Made by a program: the position numbers and the translations under genes. Shown here in pieces: positions 1 through 8,016 of a stretch of DNA of 31,571 nucleotides (positions within the stretch are counted from its first letter, which is position 1; every line of letters begins with the position of its first letter). The notes beneath the pieces are model-generated. The model had not been told where the DNA came from and did not search any database. It saw only the letters and a program-made list of their open reading frames with translations. Source of the stretch: Puniceicoccaceae bacterium (GTDB lineage Bacteria; Verrucomicrobiota; Verrucomicrobiia; Opitutales; Coraliomargaritaceae); assembly GCA_011522825.1 (NCBI GenBank), contig WTIG01000044.1:1-31571 (forward strand). Reading direction: 5' to 3'.

Positions 1-381
1 AAACCAGACTGCATGACTGCAGGTGTTTGCGGTGCAGTGATCAGTCGATTTGAAGCTGAGGGCTTCCAAATAGAGGCGGCCAAAATTAAGCAGTTAGATG
101 ATGCATTACTCAAAGAACACTATGCACACGTTTCAGATCTTCCATTTTTCCCCGAAATCGTAGCCTTTATGAGTAGTGCTCCTGTATTGGTCTTGCTGTT
201 AAAAGGTGAGTCTGTGATTGGCCGAGTGCGAGATTTGCTCGGACCAACTAATTCATTAGAGGCACCAAAAGGAACGATCCGCGGTGATCTCGGTACGGAT
301 AGAATGCGAAATGTCGTTCACGCATCGGACAGCCCAGAAAATGCGCTTATTGAGAAAAAACGCTTTTTCCCTGAGTTGTAG
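1..381 (+). CDS. ndk: Nucleoside diphosphate kinase, 5' partial
   Basis: This is the 3' part of the gene for nucleoside diphosphate kinase, the cytosolic enzyme that transfers the gamma phosphate between nucleoside triphosphates and diphosphates through a phosphohistidine. The reading frame is open from base 1 and begins with KPDC, matching the ATP-binding IKPD motif found near residue 12 of the family, so roughly the first ten residues lie outside the window. An internal ATG at 13 is not the real start. The active-site motif RNVVHASDS is present, with the catalytic histidine at codon 107 of the visible part. GTIRGDLG and PFFPEIV are also typical. The C-terminus carries a short extension after the usual end. 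ispF follows after 20 bases, so the two are probably cotranscribed. Identification is secure. Confidence 0.95.
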   Translation, partial: KPDCMTAGVCGAVISRFEAEGFQIEAAKIKQLDDALLKEHYAHVSDLPFFPEIVAFMSSAPVLVLLLKGESVIGRVRDLLGPTNSLEAPKGTIRGDLGTDRMRNVVHASDSPENALIEKKRFFPEL

Positions 382-401
382 TTTTTAATCATATATTTGT
401 T

Positions 402-884
402 TTGGTAAAAATTAAAACAGGTTTAGGGCTTGATAGTCACCGCTTCAACGAAGACCCATCCGTTGAAAAGTCTCTGATTTTAGGTGGTATGGAGTTTGAG
501 AGTGAGCTATCCTTAAAAGGCAATAGCGATGCCGATGTTGTTTTACATGCGATTACGGATGCAATAAGTAGTATTACGGGTAATACGATTATTGGAGCCA
601 AGGCGGACGAGCTCTGCCAAAAAGGGATCACCGATAGTCGTGAATACCTGAAATTAGCCCTTTCTGATTTGGGTGATGCGACTATCTCACATGTGGCTAT
701 CGCATTAGAATGCCAACAACCAAAAATTGATCCTCTAGTAGAGCCGATGCGAACTTCAATTGCTGAGCTATTAGGTATTGCTTTTACCGATGTCGGGATC
801 ACTGCAACCAGTGGTGAAGCCTTAAGCGATGTCGGCCGCGGACTCGGAATTCATTGCACAGCAATAGTCACCGTAGTCGCATAG
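402..884 (+). CDS. ispF: 2-C-methyl-D-erythritol 2,4-cyclodiphosphate synthase (divergent)
   Basis: IspF cyclises CDP-methylerythritol 2-phosphate in the MEP route to isoprenoids. The metal ligands of the family are visible in GLGLDSHRF (Asp11, His13) and SDADVVLHAITDA (His49), and the total of 160 residues is normal. The start is TTG at 402, chosen because it puts the metal-binding strand at the usual distance from the N-terminus and follows ndk by 20 bases. Two conserved active-site segments are unusual: the loop that is normally GDIG...FPDTDP reads NTIIGAKADEL, and the CDP-binding TTTEKLGF segment reads TATSGEALSDVG. The surrounding GRGLGI and QPKIDP motifs are retained. I read it as a divergent but probably functional IspF. 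A pseudo-enzyme is less likely because the metal site is intact. Confidence 0.88.
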   Translation: MVKIKTGLGLDSHRFNEDPSVEKSLILGGMEFESELSLKGNSDADVVLHAITDAISSITGNTIIGAKADELCQKGITDSREYLKLALSDLGDATISHVAIALECQQPKIDPLVEPMRTSIAELLGIAFTDVGITATSGEALSDVGRGLGIHCTAIVTVVA

Positions 885-903
885 GATTTAAGTCGGTACT
901 CGC

Positions 904-1290
904 TCAGTGTTCAAGTATTTCTACTTCATATCCGTCAGGATCGGTGATGAAAGCCATTTTTTTACCATCGATTAATTTTTCACGCCAATTAGATGGCCAT
1001 AAATCGATGCTTAAATCCAAAGATTCTAGATAATCACAATAAGCTATAATGTCATCAACTCGTATGCAGGTATGCACCAAATCTTCTGGAAATTCTACTT
1101 TGAAATCGGGCGAGTAGGTGAGTTCAAGTTTGTGATCGGAATCAGGGATTTTTAAATGGGCGAGTTCATTGCCTGAGGGGGATTTATCCGTTCGTCTTAA
1201 AACTTCAAAACCACATGTTTTCTTGTACCAATCAATAGAGGCTTCCAAATTTGAAACACGAATACGAGTATGATCAAAAGTAATCTTCAT
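904..1290 (-). CDS. Glyoxalase I-like VOC family protein
   Basis: A 128-residue protein of the vicinal oxygen chelate family, closest in pattern to lactoylglutathione lyase (GloA), which converts the methylglyoxal-glutathione hemithioacetal to lactoylglutathione. All four metal-ligand positions of GloA can be placed: His in FDHTRIRV, Glu in LELTYSP, His in LVHTCIRVDD and Glu in GYEVEILEH. FITDPDGYEVEI is the typical C-terminal strand. The frame is open further upstream to 1359, but that extension runs into lexA, so the ATG at 1290 (MKITFDHTRI) is preferred. The gene lies 37 bases downstream of lexA on the same strand and may be cotranscribed with it. Substrate is not certain, since other VOC enzymes (for example epimerases) share this fold. 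Confidence 0.8.
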   Translation of the reverse strand: MKITFDHTRIRVSNLEASIDWYKKTCGFEVLRRTDKSPSGNELAHLKIPDSDHKLELTYSPDFKVEFPEDLVHTCIRVDDIIAYCDYLESLDLSIDLWPSNWREKLIDGKKMAFITDPDGYEVEILEH

Positions 1291-1327
1291 AAGTCTAATC
1301 CTACAGGATTTAAAAGAAGTACAAGAC

Positions 1328-1984
1328 TTAAAGTGCTCGAACCACTGCCTTAGCCACACCTTGAATCTCTAAATTATTAAGAGGGTGGAGGTCAGGGTAG
1401 TTTTTGTTCTCGGCTTTTAAATAGGGTGGCTCTCCAGCTTTTTGAATCAATCGCTTCAAAGTCACTTCACCGTCAATTAATGCCGCTACAATATCGCCAT
1501 CTCTGGCTTCTCTTGGCTCTATGATCACACGGTCTCCATCATAAATTTGAGCATCGATCATACTGTCACCTCTCACTTCTAGGGCAAAAGACTGTTTTCG
1601 ACTGGCGTTGGTAAAGCCTGCATTTTGGATATCAACTTGTAATCTACCAATAGCACCAGAAGACTCAACTCGGTCGGGATAGCCAGCAGCAATCGCTCCA
1701 TAGACGGGAATTTCCACTACTTCACTCGCATTCTCGGGAATTTCAGATTCAAACGAGGCTTGAGGTTTGTCAGGGCGATTGATTCTAAAAGTACGGGCTT
1801 GTCCAGGAATTCGCTCTATAGCTCCTTTTCTTTCGAGGGCACGCAGGTGTCCCATCACTGCATTTGTACTTTTATAGTCAAATTCCATTTGGATATTACG
1901 AATACTCGGCCAAAAGCCATGTCTCCATTCATAATTGGTGATAAAATCCAAAATTTCTATCTGTCGAGTCGTCAATTCTTTCAT
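1328..1984 (-). CDS. lexA: LexA repressor
   Basis: SOS-response repressor and self-cleaving serine peptidase of family S24. From the ATG at 1984 the protein has 218 residues. An N-terminal winged helix begins MKELTTRQ and includes the recognition region around residues 25-60 (WPSIRNIQMEF, KSTNAVMGHLRAL). The cleavage site is Ala100-Gly101 in GAIAAGYPD. The catalytic dyad is Ser141 (EVRGDSMIDAQ) and Lys177 (GEVTLKRL), 36 residues apart, close to the E. coli spacing. In-frame ATGs at 1993 and 2017 would add 3 or 11 residues. The start at 1984 matches the family N-terminus. The DNA-binding helix differs from the proteobacterial sequence, so the operator may not be the classical CTG-N10-CAG. A VOC-family gene follows downstream. 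Confidence 0.93.
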   Translation of the reverse strand: MKELTTRQIEILDFITNYEWRHGFWPSIRNIQMEFDYKSTNAVMGHLRALERKGAIERIPGQARTFRINRPDKPQASFESEIPENASEVVEIPVYGAIAAGYPDRVESSGAIGRLQVDIQNAGFTNASRKQSFALEVRGDSMIDAQIYDGDRVIIEPREARDGDIVAALIDGEVTLKRLIQKAGEPPYLKAENKNYPDLHPLNNLEIQGVAKAVVRAL

Positions 1985-2002
1985 AGTGTACATATGAATA
2001 GG

Positions 2003-2016
2003 TGAACAGTTGTGCA
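2003..2016. promoter_or_regulatory. Imperfect dyad upstream of lexA, candidate operator
   Basis: The sequence TGAACAGTTGTGCA is a two-fold symmetric element with five of six paired positions (TGnACA around a central AC/GT step). It lies 19-32 bases upstream of the lexA start and could be an autoregulatory LexA site. This is inference from position and symmetry only. Confidence 0.3.
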
Positions 2017-2045
2017 TTTGTCAATATTCAATTTAGCATTGTCAA
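2014..2045. repeat. Direct repeat GCATT(T)GTCAA in the lexA/ABC intergenic region
   Basis: GCATTTGTCAA at 2014-2024 recurs as GCATTGTCAA at 2036-2045, about two helical turns away. On the minus strand each copy contains a perfect TTGACA, so each could be a -35 element for lexA, or the pair could bind a regulator. No good -10 hexamer is seen at 17 bases from either copy. Confidence 0.4.
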
Positions 2046-2080
2046 AATAATGTACGGAATAAAAGTATCTATTCATAAGT

Positions 2081-3910
2081 ATGTCTTTGTCTTTTTCGCA
2101 CAATATACACTCCATAATACTTTCTTCAGTTGTGCTGTTGAGTCTTCTGAACCTAGGTTGCGAACGGGTTATTCAATACGAGAGAACACATCACCCATTA
2201 CCTGAGGGTGTCGACATCTCGGATTGTGAAACGGGGGACTATGGTGGCATTTTTATTTTAAACGAGACCACTCAGCCAACTACGTTTAATCCGCTTGTTC
2301 CTAATAACTTGAGCACAAGCATGGTGCTATCGCGCCTTTTGAGTAACTTAGTTGAGTTTAATCCCAAAACTGAATTATTCGAGCCTGCACTAGCCGAATC
2401 TTGGACAGTCACTGAGGATGGGCTATCCTATACCTTTAATTTGCGAAAGGGTTTGCTCTGGAGTGATGGTCATCCCTTCACTGCTGAAGATGTGATTTTT
2501 ACCTTCGATTGTATTTTATCCGAAGTTATTGATGAAGAAACGGGAGAAAAACGGCCACGTTATCCATCTCGTTATTATCAACAGTTTCATATTAATGGCG
2601 TGCCGATTGAATACACGCTAATAGATGCACACACGGTACGGTTTGATTTACCAACCACTTACGCACCTTTCTTATATGATATCGGGGTGGCACTTTTACC
2701 CAAACATATTTTGGGTGAGGCTTTTGATTCGGGTTCTTTTATGAAAGAATGGACGACACAAACGGCCATTGAATCTCCCGAAGCGATTGTCGGTCTCGGC
2801 CCATTTAAGATATTTTCCTACAAGCCAGGAGAGCGATTGGTGCTAGAGCCGAATCCCCATTACTGGCGTGCCGATCGTGCAGGGCAACGCTTACCTTATT
2901 TGGATTATCTGGTGATCAAGTTTGTGTCTGAGGCTAATACAGCAATTGCCCATTTTGCTACGGGCAAGAGTGATGCGTCTGGTGTAGGTGCAGACGATTA
3001 TGAATGGGTGAAAAAGGCGGCAGATGTTTATGATTTTTCCATCACTAATCGTGGGCCCTCTTCTAGCGTAAACTTTTTTTGGTTTAATCAAAATCCTGAG
3101 TCTTCGGAAGATGGAGTGCCTTATGTCGAACCGTATAAATTTGCTTGGTTCAGCGACAAGCGTTTTCGGAAGGCCATTTTGCATGGCTTTAATCGTAAAG
3201 GGATTATTGATGCGGTTTTGTTTGGAAAGGGCGAACCCTTACACTCAATCATACCACCGGCACAGGGTGAGTGGCATAATCCAAAGGTAAATAAATATGA
3301 GTATTCCCAAGAAAAAGCACGTGAACTCTTTAAAGCGATTGGTTTCACATGGAATAGTGAAGGGCAGTTATTGGATGCTTTTGGCAATCAAGTTTCTTTT
3401 AATCTCTTACTGGTTGAAAGTGCCAGTTACGATCAAATTGGAATCACTTTTGTTGAAAACATGAAAGATTTAGGGATTGAGGTTCGTTTAGAGCGAGCCG
3501 ACTTTGCTACGCTTCTTAAACGTACCGATGGCACTTTTGATTATGATATGACTATCCTTGGCTGGGGTTCTTCGAGTGCAGCCTATGATCCGTCTGGGAG
3601 TAAGGCACTTTATTTAAGCAGTGGTAAATATCACATGTGGTATCCCAATCAAAAGACACCGGCAACAGAATGGGAAGCGAGAATCGATACTTTAATCAAA
3701 CTCCAAGAACAAACTCTAGATCGCAAACAACGCATCGCTTATATGCACGAGGTGCAGGCGATTCTATCCGATGAACTTCCACTGCTCTTTGGTTATTCGC
3801 CTTATAGTTATGCAGGCATAAAAAACAAATGGAGAAATGTTTATGTTCCCAAAACGGGGACTATTCTTTGGAACATTGATGAAATATGGGAAGGAGTGGA
3901 ACAGCCTTAA
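2081..3910 (+). CDS. Peptide-type ABC transporter substrate-binding protein (family 5)
   Basis: A 609-residue extracytoplasmic solute-binding protein of the DppA/OppA cluster (SBP_bac_5). The N-terminus is a hydrophobic signal (about residues 9-26) ending NLGC, a possible lipoprotein processing site at Cys27. The -3 position is Asn and not the usual Leu, so membrane anchoring is likely but not certain. The family signature appears as AESWTVTEDGLSYTFNLRKG followed by WSDGHPFTAEDVIFTF around residues 105-145. The start is the ATG at 2081, which gives a complete signal peptide. It is the first gene of a plus-strand operon with a fused permease (32 bases downstream) and an ATPase. The ligand cannot be read from sequence. 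Peptides are the default, but family 5 also carries nickel, glutathione and some sugars. Confidence 0.88.
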   Translation: MSLSFSHNIHSIILSSVVLLSLLNLGCERVIQYERTHHPLPEGVDISDCETGDYGGIFILNETTQPTTFNPLVPNNLSTSMVLSRLLSNLVEFNPKTELFEPALAESWTVTEDGLSYTFNLRKGLLWSDGHPFTAEDVIFTFDCILSEVIDEETGEKRPRYPSRYYQQFHINGVPIEYTLIDAHTVRFDLPTTYAPFLYDIGVALLPKHILGEAFDSGSFMKEWTTQTAIESPEAIVGLGPFKIFSYKPGERLVLEPNPHYWRADRAGQRLPYLDYLVIKFVSEANTAIAHFATGKSDASGVGADDYEWVKKAADVYDFSITNRGPSSSVNFFWFNQNPESSEDGVPYVEPYKFAWFSDKRFRKAILHGFNRKGIIDAVLFGKGEPLHSIIPPAQGEWHNPKVNKYEYSQEKARELFKAIGFTWNSEGQLLDAFGNQVSFNLLLVESASYDQIGITFVENMKDLGIEVRLERADFATLLKRTDGTFDYDMTILGWGSSSAAYDPSGSKALYLSSGKYHMWYPNQKTPATEWEARIDTLIKLQEQTLDRKQRIAYMHEVQAILSDELPLLFGYSPYSYAGIKNKWRNVYVPKTGTILWNIDEIWEGVEQP

Positions 3911-3942
3911 TCACGGACATCAATTAATTCAATTACCCAACC

Positions 3943-6246
3943 ATGTGGCGATTTATTTTCAGGCGTTTATTTATTTTAATTCCATTATTATTTGGAGTGA
4001 GCTTGCTTGTCTCGCTATTGATGTATTTGTCGCCTGGTGATTTTTTAACTCAGGCACGAGCGGCAAAGGATATTGATCCAAATTTTATTGAGCAGATGGA
4101 GCATCAATTAGGCTTAGTCGATGCCGCAGGAAATCCTACGCCTTGGTTTGTTCAGTATGGGCATTGGTTGGCCAATGTTTCTCCAATAAAATATGGGCCA
4201 TGGGTGGGTGAACCCGATAAAGGGCTCTTTTTTGGAAGTCCTTACTTCGGCGAATCGTGGACCTATAAAGTTGAGGTATTTGATTTATTAAAACAACGGG
4301 TACCCGCGACATTTATTCTTTCCTTAAGTTCGATTCTTTTCGCATGGACGATTGCCATTCCATTGGGAATTTTAGCCGCCATGTATAAAGATTCGATCTT
4401 TGATCGAGTGTCCGCTTTTTTAGCGTATGCAGCCCTGTCTATTCCCGAATTTTTTCTCGCCATTTTAGCGGTTTATTTTGCTGCGGTTACGGGCTTATTT
4501 CCCGAGGGTGGGCGATCGTCGGTCGAAAGTGAATTTCTGCCTATGGGCTTACAGATGGTCGATTATTTACACCATTTGATTTTACCCACGATTGTATTGG
4601 GTATCGGAGGTATTGCTGGAACCATGCGAATTATGCGTGCTAATTTTATCGACAGCATGCGGGCGGAGTTTGTGACCACGGCTCGAGCCAAAGGTCTTCG
4701 AGAGGGTATCATCATGTTTGTTCATGTGTTTCGAAATGCGATCAATCCCTTGATCACATCATTAGGCTATGCTTTTGCCAGTTTGTTATCGGGTGCCTTG
4801 CTGGTTGAAAATGTTATGAACTACCCAGGTCTTGGTCAGTTGATTTATGACGCACTCATTCGAGAAGATCAATACGTGGTAATGGCTGGAGTCTTGGTTG
4901 GCGTAACTTTGTTAGCTTTGGGTAATCTACTGGCCGATTTATTATTAGGATGGGTAGACCCTCGCATTCGAGTCGAATCGGAAGAGACATCTTCCAAGAA
5001 GAAAAATACCCATTACAGTCAATGGCTATTTTTAATCCTTTTCGCTCTGATCGGTGGGGAAATTTTACTAGAGTCTTATTTTCCTTCAGGTTTATTAGTG
5101 ATTGCACAGTGTTTAAAGTGGGTCGGGCTCCTTATTGTTGCTTTGATTGCTTTAGCTTGTATCGCCATGGTTGCTTATTTGTTGTTTGTAATGGCGAAGC
5201 GTTTATTGATTCCGATTTTTAAGCGTACCTCTGGAGCGATTGCTTTTTCTGTTCTCGCCATATTATATTTTTTCTCGGGCTTTGCATCCTTTTTTGCCCC
5301 GTATTCAGTCTCTGAGCAAAACCTCAGTTTTCCATACCATCCGCCTTCAAATATTCAATTCGTAGAAGGGCATTTCGAAGTCAACTTGATGGAAAGAGTC
5401 CAGGTGGGTGTCGCCCAGTATCAAGCGACTGGCGAAACGGCACGGCTTGAATTTTTCTCCAAGTCAGAACCCTATCAGCTCTTTGGTTTCATCCCCATGT
5501 CTTATAAGTTTGTTCAATTAGAGTCTGAGGATGCAAACAATCGTTTTTATTTGCTCGGCTCGGATTCGACAGGGCGAGATATTTTTAGTCGGCTCTTATA
5601 TGGTTCTCAAATTTCCTTATCGATTGGATTAATTGGGATTTCGATTACGCTTGTCTTAGGTTTTATTGTCGGGGCTATTGCTGGCTACTACGGTGGTTGG
5701 GTTGACTTCTCTGCAATGCGACTGGTTGAATTATTAATGTCGATACCGGGGCTTTATCTATTATTGGCATTGCGTTCCGCCTTTATGCAACCAGAGCTTT
5801 CGCCTGTCCAAGTGTATACAATCATTGTCGTTATATTGTCCGTAATTGGTTGGGCGGGTACCGCTCGAATCATTCGGGGTATGACTTTATCCTTGCGAAA
5901 AAGGCCCTTTGTTCAAGCGGCTGAAAGTTTTGGCGTTCCCGTATGGTTGATTTTAATACGACACATTTTGCCCAATATCGCTAGTTATTTATTAGTCGCA
6001 GCAACACTTTCAATTCCAGGTTATATTTTAGCTGAAGCCGCTTTATCTTTTTTAGGATTAGGAATCTCTGAGCCGTCCGCTTCGTGGGGATTGATGCTCA
6101 AACAATCTCAAGGTAATATGATCGTCTTTTTCATGAACTTTTGGTGGATGCTTTTGCCAGGAGTGGCTATTTTTGTGACGGTCGTGGCTTACAATGTTTT
6201 AGGAGACGTGTTGCGAGATATTGTTGATCCAAAGATGAAGCTTTGA
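3943..6246 (+). CDS. Fused DppB-DppC-type ABC permease
   Basis: A single 767-residue chain carrying both inner-membrane permease subunits of a peptide-type importer. Residues 1-344 are a full DppB-like permease: N-terminal TM (MWRFIFRRLFILIP), a periplasmic stretch, and the ATPase-contacting EAA loop EFVTTARAKG at about 242-251, ending LLGWVDPR. Residues 345-430 form a linker with a basic segment (SSKKKN) and about two or three extra hydrophobic segments. Residues 431-767 are a DppC-like permease, with the OppC N-terminal TM, the LGSDSTGRDIFSRLLYG motif at 538-554 and the second EAA loop PFVQAAESFG, ending LRDIVDPKMKL. In most bacteria these are two proteins of about 300-340 residues. There is no in-frame stop or frameshift at the junction. 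The downstream gene is the ATPase. Domain calls are firm; the benefit of the fusion is unknown. Confidence 0.9.
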   Translation: MWRFIFRRLFILIPLLFGVSLLVSLLMYLSPGDFLTQARAAKDIDPNFIEQMEHQLGLVDAAGNPTPWFVQYGHWLANVSPIKYGPWVGEPDKGLFFGSPYFGESWTYKVEVFDLLKQRVPATFILSLSSILFAWTIAIPLGILAAMYKDSIFDRVSAFLAYAALSIPEFFLAILAVYFAAVTGLFPEGGRSSVESEFLPMGLQMVDYLHHLILPTIVLGIGGIAGTMRIMRANFIDSMRAEFVTTARAKGLREGIIMFVHVFRNAINPLITSLGYAFASLLSGALLVENVMNYPGLGQLIYDALIREDQYVVMAGVLVGVTLLALGNLLADLLLGWVDPRIRVESEETSSKKKNTHYSQWLFLILFALIGGEILLESYFPSGLLVIAQCLKWVGLLIVALIALACIAMVAYLLFVMAKRLLIPIFKRTSGAIAFSVLAILYFFSGFASFFAPYSVSEQNLSFPYHPPSNIQFVEGHFEVNLMERVQVGVAQYQATGETARLEFFSKSEPYQLFGFIPMSYKFVQLESEDANNRFYLLGSDSTGRDIFSRLLYGSQISLSIGLIGISITLVLGFIVGAIAGYYGGWVDFSAMRLVELLMSIPGLYLLLALRSAFMQPELSPVQVYTIIVVILSVIGWAGTARIIRGMTLSLRKRPFVQAAESFGVPVWLILIRHILPNIASYLLVAATLSIPGYILAEAALSFLGLGISEPSASWGLMLKQSQGNMIVFFMNFWWMLLPGVAIFVTVVAYNVLGDVLRDIVDPKMKL

Positions 6247-6276
6247 TTATTTAAGCGAAACAAGTATGTATTATTT

Positions 6277-7113
6277 ATGTCGAAATTATTAACAGTTGAG
6301 CAATTGAAAATAGGATTTGGTTCGGGTGACTCAATAAATGAAGTGGTCCATGGGATCGATTTCGACATCGAAGCCGGTGGTGAAACCGTTGCTATTCTTG
6401 GAGAAAGCGGAAGTGGAAAAAGTGTCAGTTGCTTGGCTTTGACTCGGCTACTTCCAACCGATGCGAATTGTTCGGTTTCCGGTTCAATTATTTTTGATGG
6501 TAAGGATGTTTTATCATTAGAGGATTCTGCCTTGCGAAAAATTCGTGGTGGTGGAATTGCTTATATTTTCCAAGAGCCTTCTGCGTCTTTAAATCCTGTT
6601 TTTACGATTGGCTTTCAAATAGCAGAAGCCGTGCGATTGCATAGACCGGATATTAGCGATGTCGAAGGACGGGTGATTGAGCTTTTAGAACTCGTAGGGA
6701 TTCGGGAGGCAAAACTTCGTTACCGTTCTTATCCCCATGAGTTAAGTGGGGGAATGCAACAACGGGTCGTCATTGCCATGGCATTGGCGTGCGAGCCGAA
6801 ACTATTGGTGGCTGACGAACCGACTACGGCTCTAGACGTTACCATACAGGCTCAGATTTTAGATTTGCTCAGGAAGCTTCGAAGTCAGTTAGGCATGAGT
6901 ATTTTATTGATCACTCATAATTTTGGAATCGTTAAAGGTTTTGCCGATCGTGTTTTAGTGATGTACCGAGGCAATATTGTGGAATCAGGAAGCGTTGAAA
7001 CAATTTTGTCGAATCCTCAGCATCCCTACACAAAAGCCTTGATTGCTTGTATTCCAAAGTTGGGAGATCGCAGAGAGCGTTTAACGACTATCGGTGACGC
7101 ACTCGATGATTAA
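6277..7113 (+). CDS. Peptide-type ABC transporter ATP-binding protein (DppD/OppD-like)
   Basis: A 278-residue cytosolic nucleotide-binding subunit that powers import. All motifs are visible: Walker A GESGSGKS at 42-49, Q-loop Gln99 in FQEPSASLNP, signature LSGGMQQR at 156-163, Walker B LLVADE at 176-181 and the H-loop His214 in LLITHN. The PHPYTKAL-type segment of the oligopeptide ATPases is present as QHPYTKALIACIPKLG. The C-terminal part after it is short, ending in DALDD, whereas many OppD/DppD proteins run to about 320-330 residues. Peptide importers normally carry two ATPases (D and F). Here only one is encoded, and the next gene is on the opposite strand 24 bases away, so the second subunit is encoded elsewhere or this one works as a homodimer. 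Confidence 0.9.
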   Translation: MSKLLTVEQLKIGFGSGDSINEVVHGIDFDIEAGGETVAILGESGSGKSVSCLALTRLLPTDANCSVSGSIIFDGKDVLSLEDSALRKIRGGGIAYIFQEPSASLNPVFTIGFQIAEAVRLHRPDISDVEGRVIELLELVGIREAKLRYRSYPHELSGGMQQRVVIAMALACEPKLLVADEPTTALDVTIQAQILDLLRKLRSQLGMSILLITHNFGIVKGFADRVLVMYRGNIVESGSVETILSNPQHPYTKALIACIPKLGDRRERLTTIGDALDD

Positions 7114-7121
7114 TCATGCTG

Positions 7122-7140
7122 AAGCCTAAGGGCCTTTTTA
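7122..7140 (+). terminator. Possible weak terminator between convergent ABC operons
   Basis: AAGCC-TAAG-GGCCTT can fold as a five-pair stem with one bulge, followed by a short T run. It lies in the 24-base gap between the convergent ATPase and permease genes, overlapping the end of the permease gene. It is a marginal structure. Confidence 0.25.
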
Positions 7141-8016
7141 TAAAACAGGGTCAAAGGCATCCCTAAAAGCATCACCAATAAAATTGAGTGATAAAATCGT
7201 CAGAGAGAAAAAGATCGATGGGAAGATCAGAAGCCATGGATAAACATCAAATTTTTGCGCCCCTTCATTGATCAAGCTTCCCCATGATGCTAGAGGTGCT
7301 TGAACACCTAAGCCTAAGAAGCTGATCACCGATTCTAATAGAATTACTGAGGGAATGGTCAAAGTAGCAAAGACGATTACAGGGCTGATCAAATTACGAA
7401 GAATGTGTTTAGTAATAATTTGGTGGTGGGGCAGGCCATTCAGTTGTGCCGCTTGGACAAAAGCTTGGGTTTTTATATTTCGTGTTTCCCCTCGAACGAT
7501 TCTCGCTAAGGTCAACCATTCCACTGCACCGATTGCGAGGAAAATTAAAACCAGACTTCGGCCAAATAATACCGTTAGCAAGATGACCATAATCGTGAAG
7601 GGCAGAGCATACAAGGTATCGACAAATCGCATCATCAGTGCATCGGTTTTTTTACCGACATAACCTGCAATCATTCCGTAAGTCGTTCCAATAATTAAGG
7701 CGACAGCCGTAGCCAAAAATCCGACAAAGATTGATATTTGTCCCCCGACTAAAGTGCGTATGAGTAAATCACGTCCAAGAACATCTGTACCAAAGAGATG
7801 TACGACCGAAGGGGCACTGGCTCCGATAGAGAGTTGGGTTGTTTCGTAGGAGTGCGGTATAAAAAAAGGCCCGATGAAACATAAAGCTGAAAGGGTTAAA
7901 AAGAGGGTAAATCCAATTCGTGCATTATTCGACTTGCACAGCGTTTGCCAAAGATTTGTTGGTACGCTGCCGGCTCTTTTTGAAAGCTCAAGTTTCTCTT
8001 TTTTTGAATTAATCAC
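7138..8016 (-). CDS. oppC: Oligopeptide ABC transporter permease OppC
   Basis: A 292-residue inner-membrane permease of the OppC/DppC type. The N-terminal TM (about residues 34-53) is followed by the family motif HLFGTDVLGRDLLIRTLVGGQ, five further hydrophobic segments, the EAA loop AFVQAAQLNG that contacts the ATPase, and the C-terminal NFIGDAFRDAFDPVL, a normal OppC ending. The start is GTG at 8016, which overlaps the last eight bases of oppB and implies translational coupling. It is the last gene of the minus-strand oppA-oppB-oppC operon. No ATPase gene follows. The converging plus-strand gene encodes the only nucleotide-binding subunit in the neighbourhood. Confidence 0.92.
   Translation of the reverse strand: MINSKKEKLELSKRAGSVPTNLWQTLCKSNNARIGFTLFLTLSALCFIGPFFIPHSYETTQLSIGASAPSVVHLFGTDVLGRDLLIRTLVGGQISIFVGFLATAVALIIGTTYGMIAGYVGKKTDALMMRFVDTLYALPFTIMVILLTVLFGRSLVLIFLAIGAVEWLTLARIVRGETRNIKTQAFVQAAQLNGLPHHQIITKHILRNLISPVIVFATLTIPSVILLESVISFLGLGVQAPLASWGSLINEGAQKFDVYPWLLIFPSIFFSLTILSLNFIGDAFRDAFDPVL

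Noticed and set aside
1291..1359. N-terminal extension of the glyoxalase-like gene
   Set aside because: It overlaps the lexA 3' end and the added residues do not resemble the VOC family; ATG at 1290 gives the normal N-terminus.
7355..7663. Plus-strand ORF of 102 residues inside oppC
   Set aside because: It is entirely antisense to a well-supported permease gene and has no recognisable motif.
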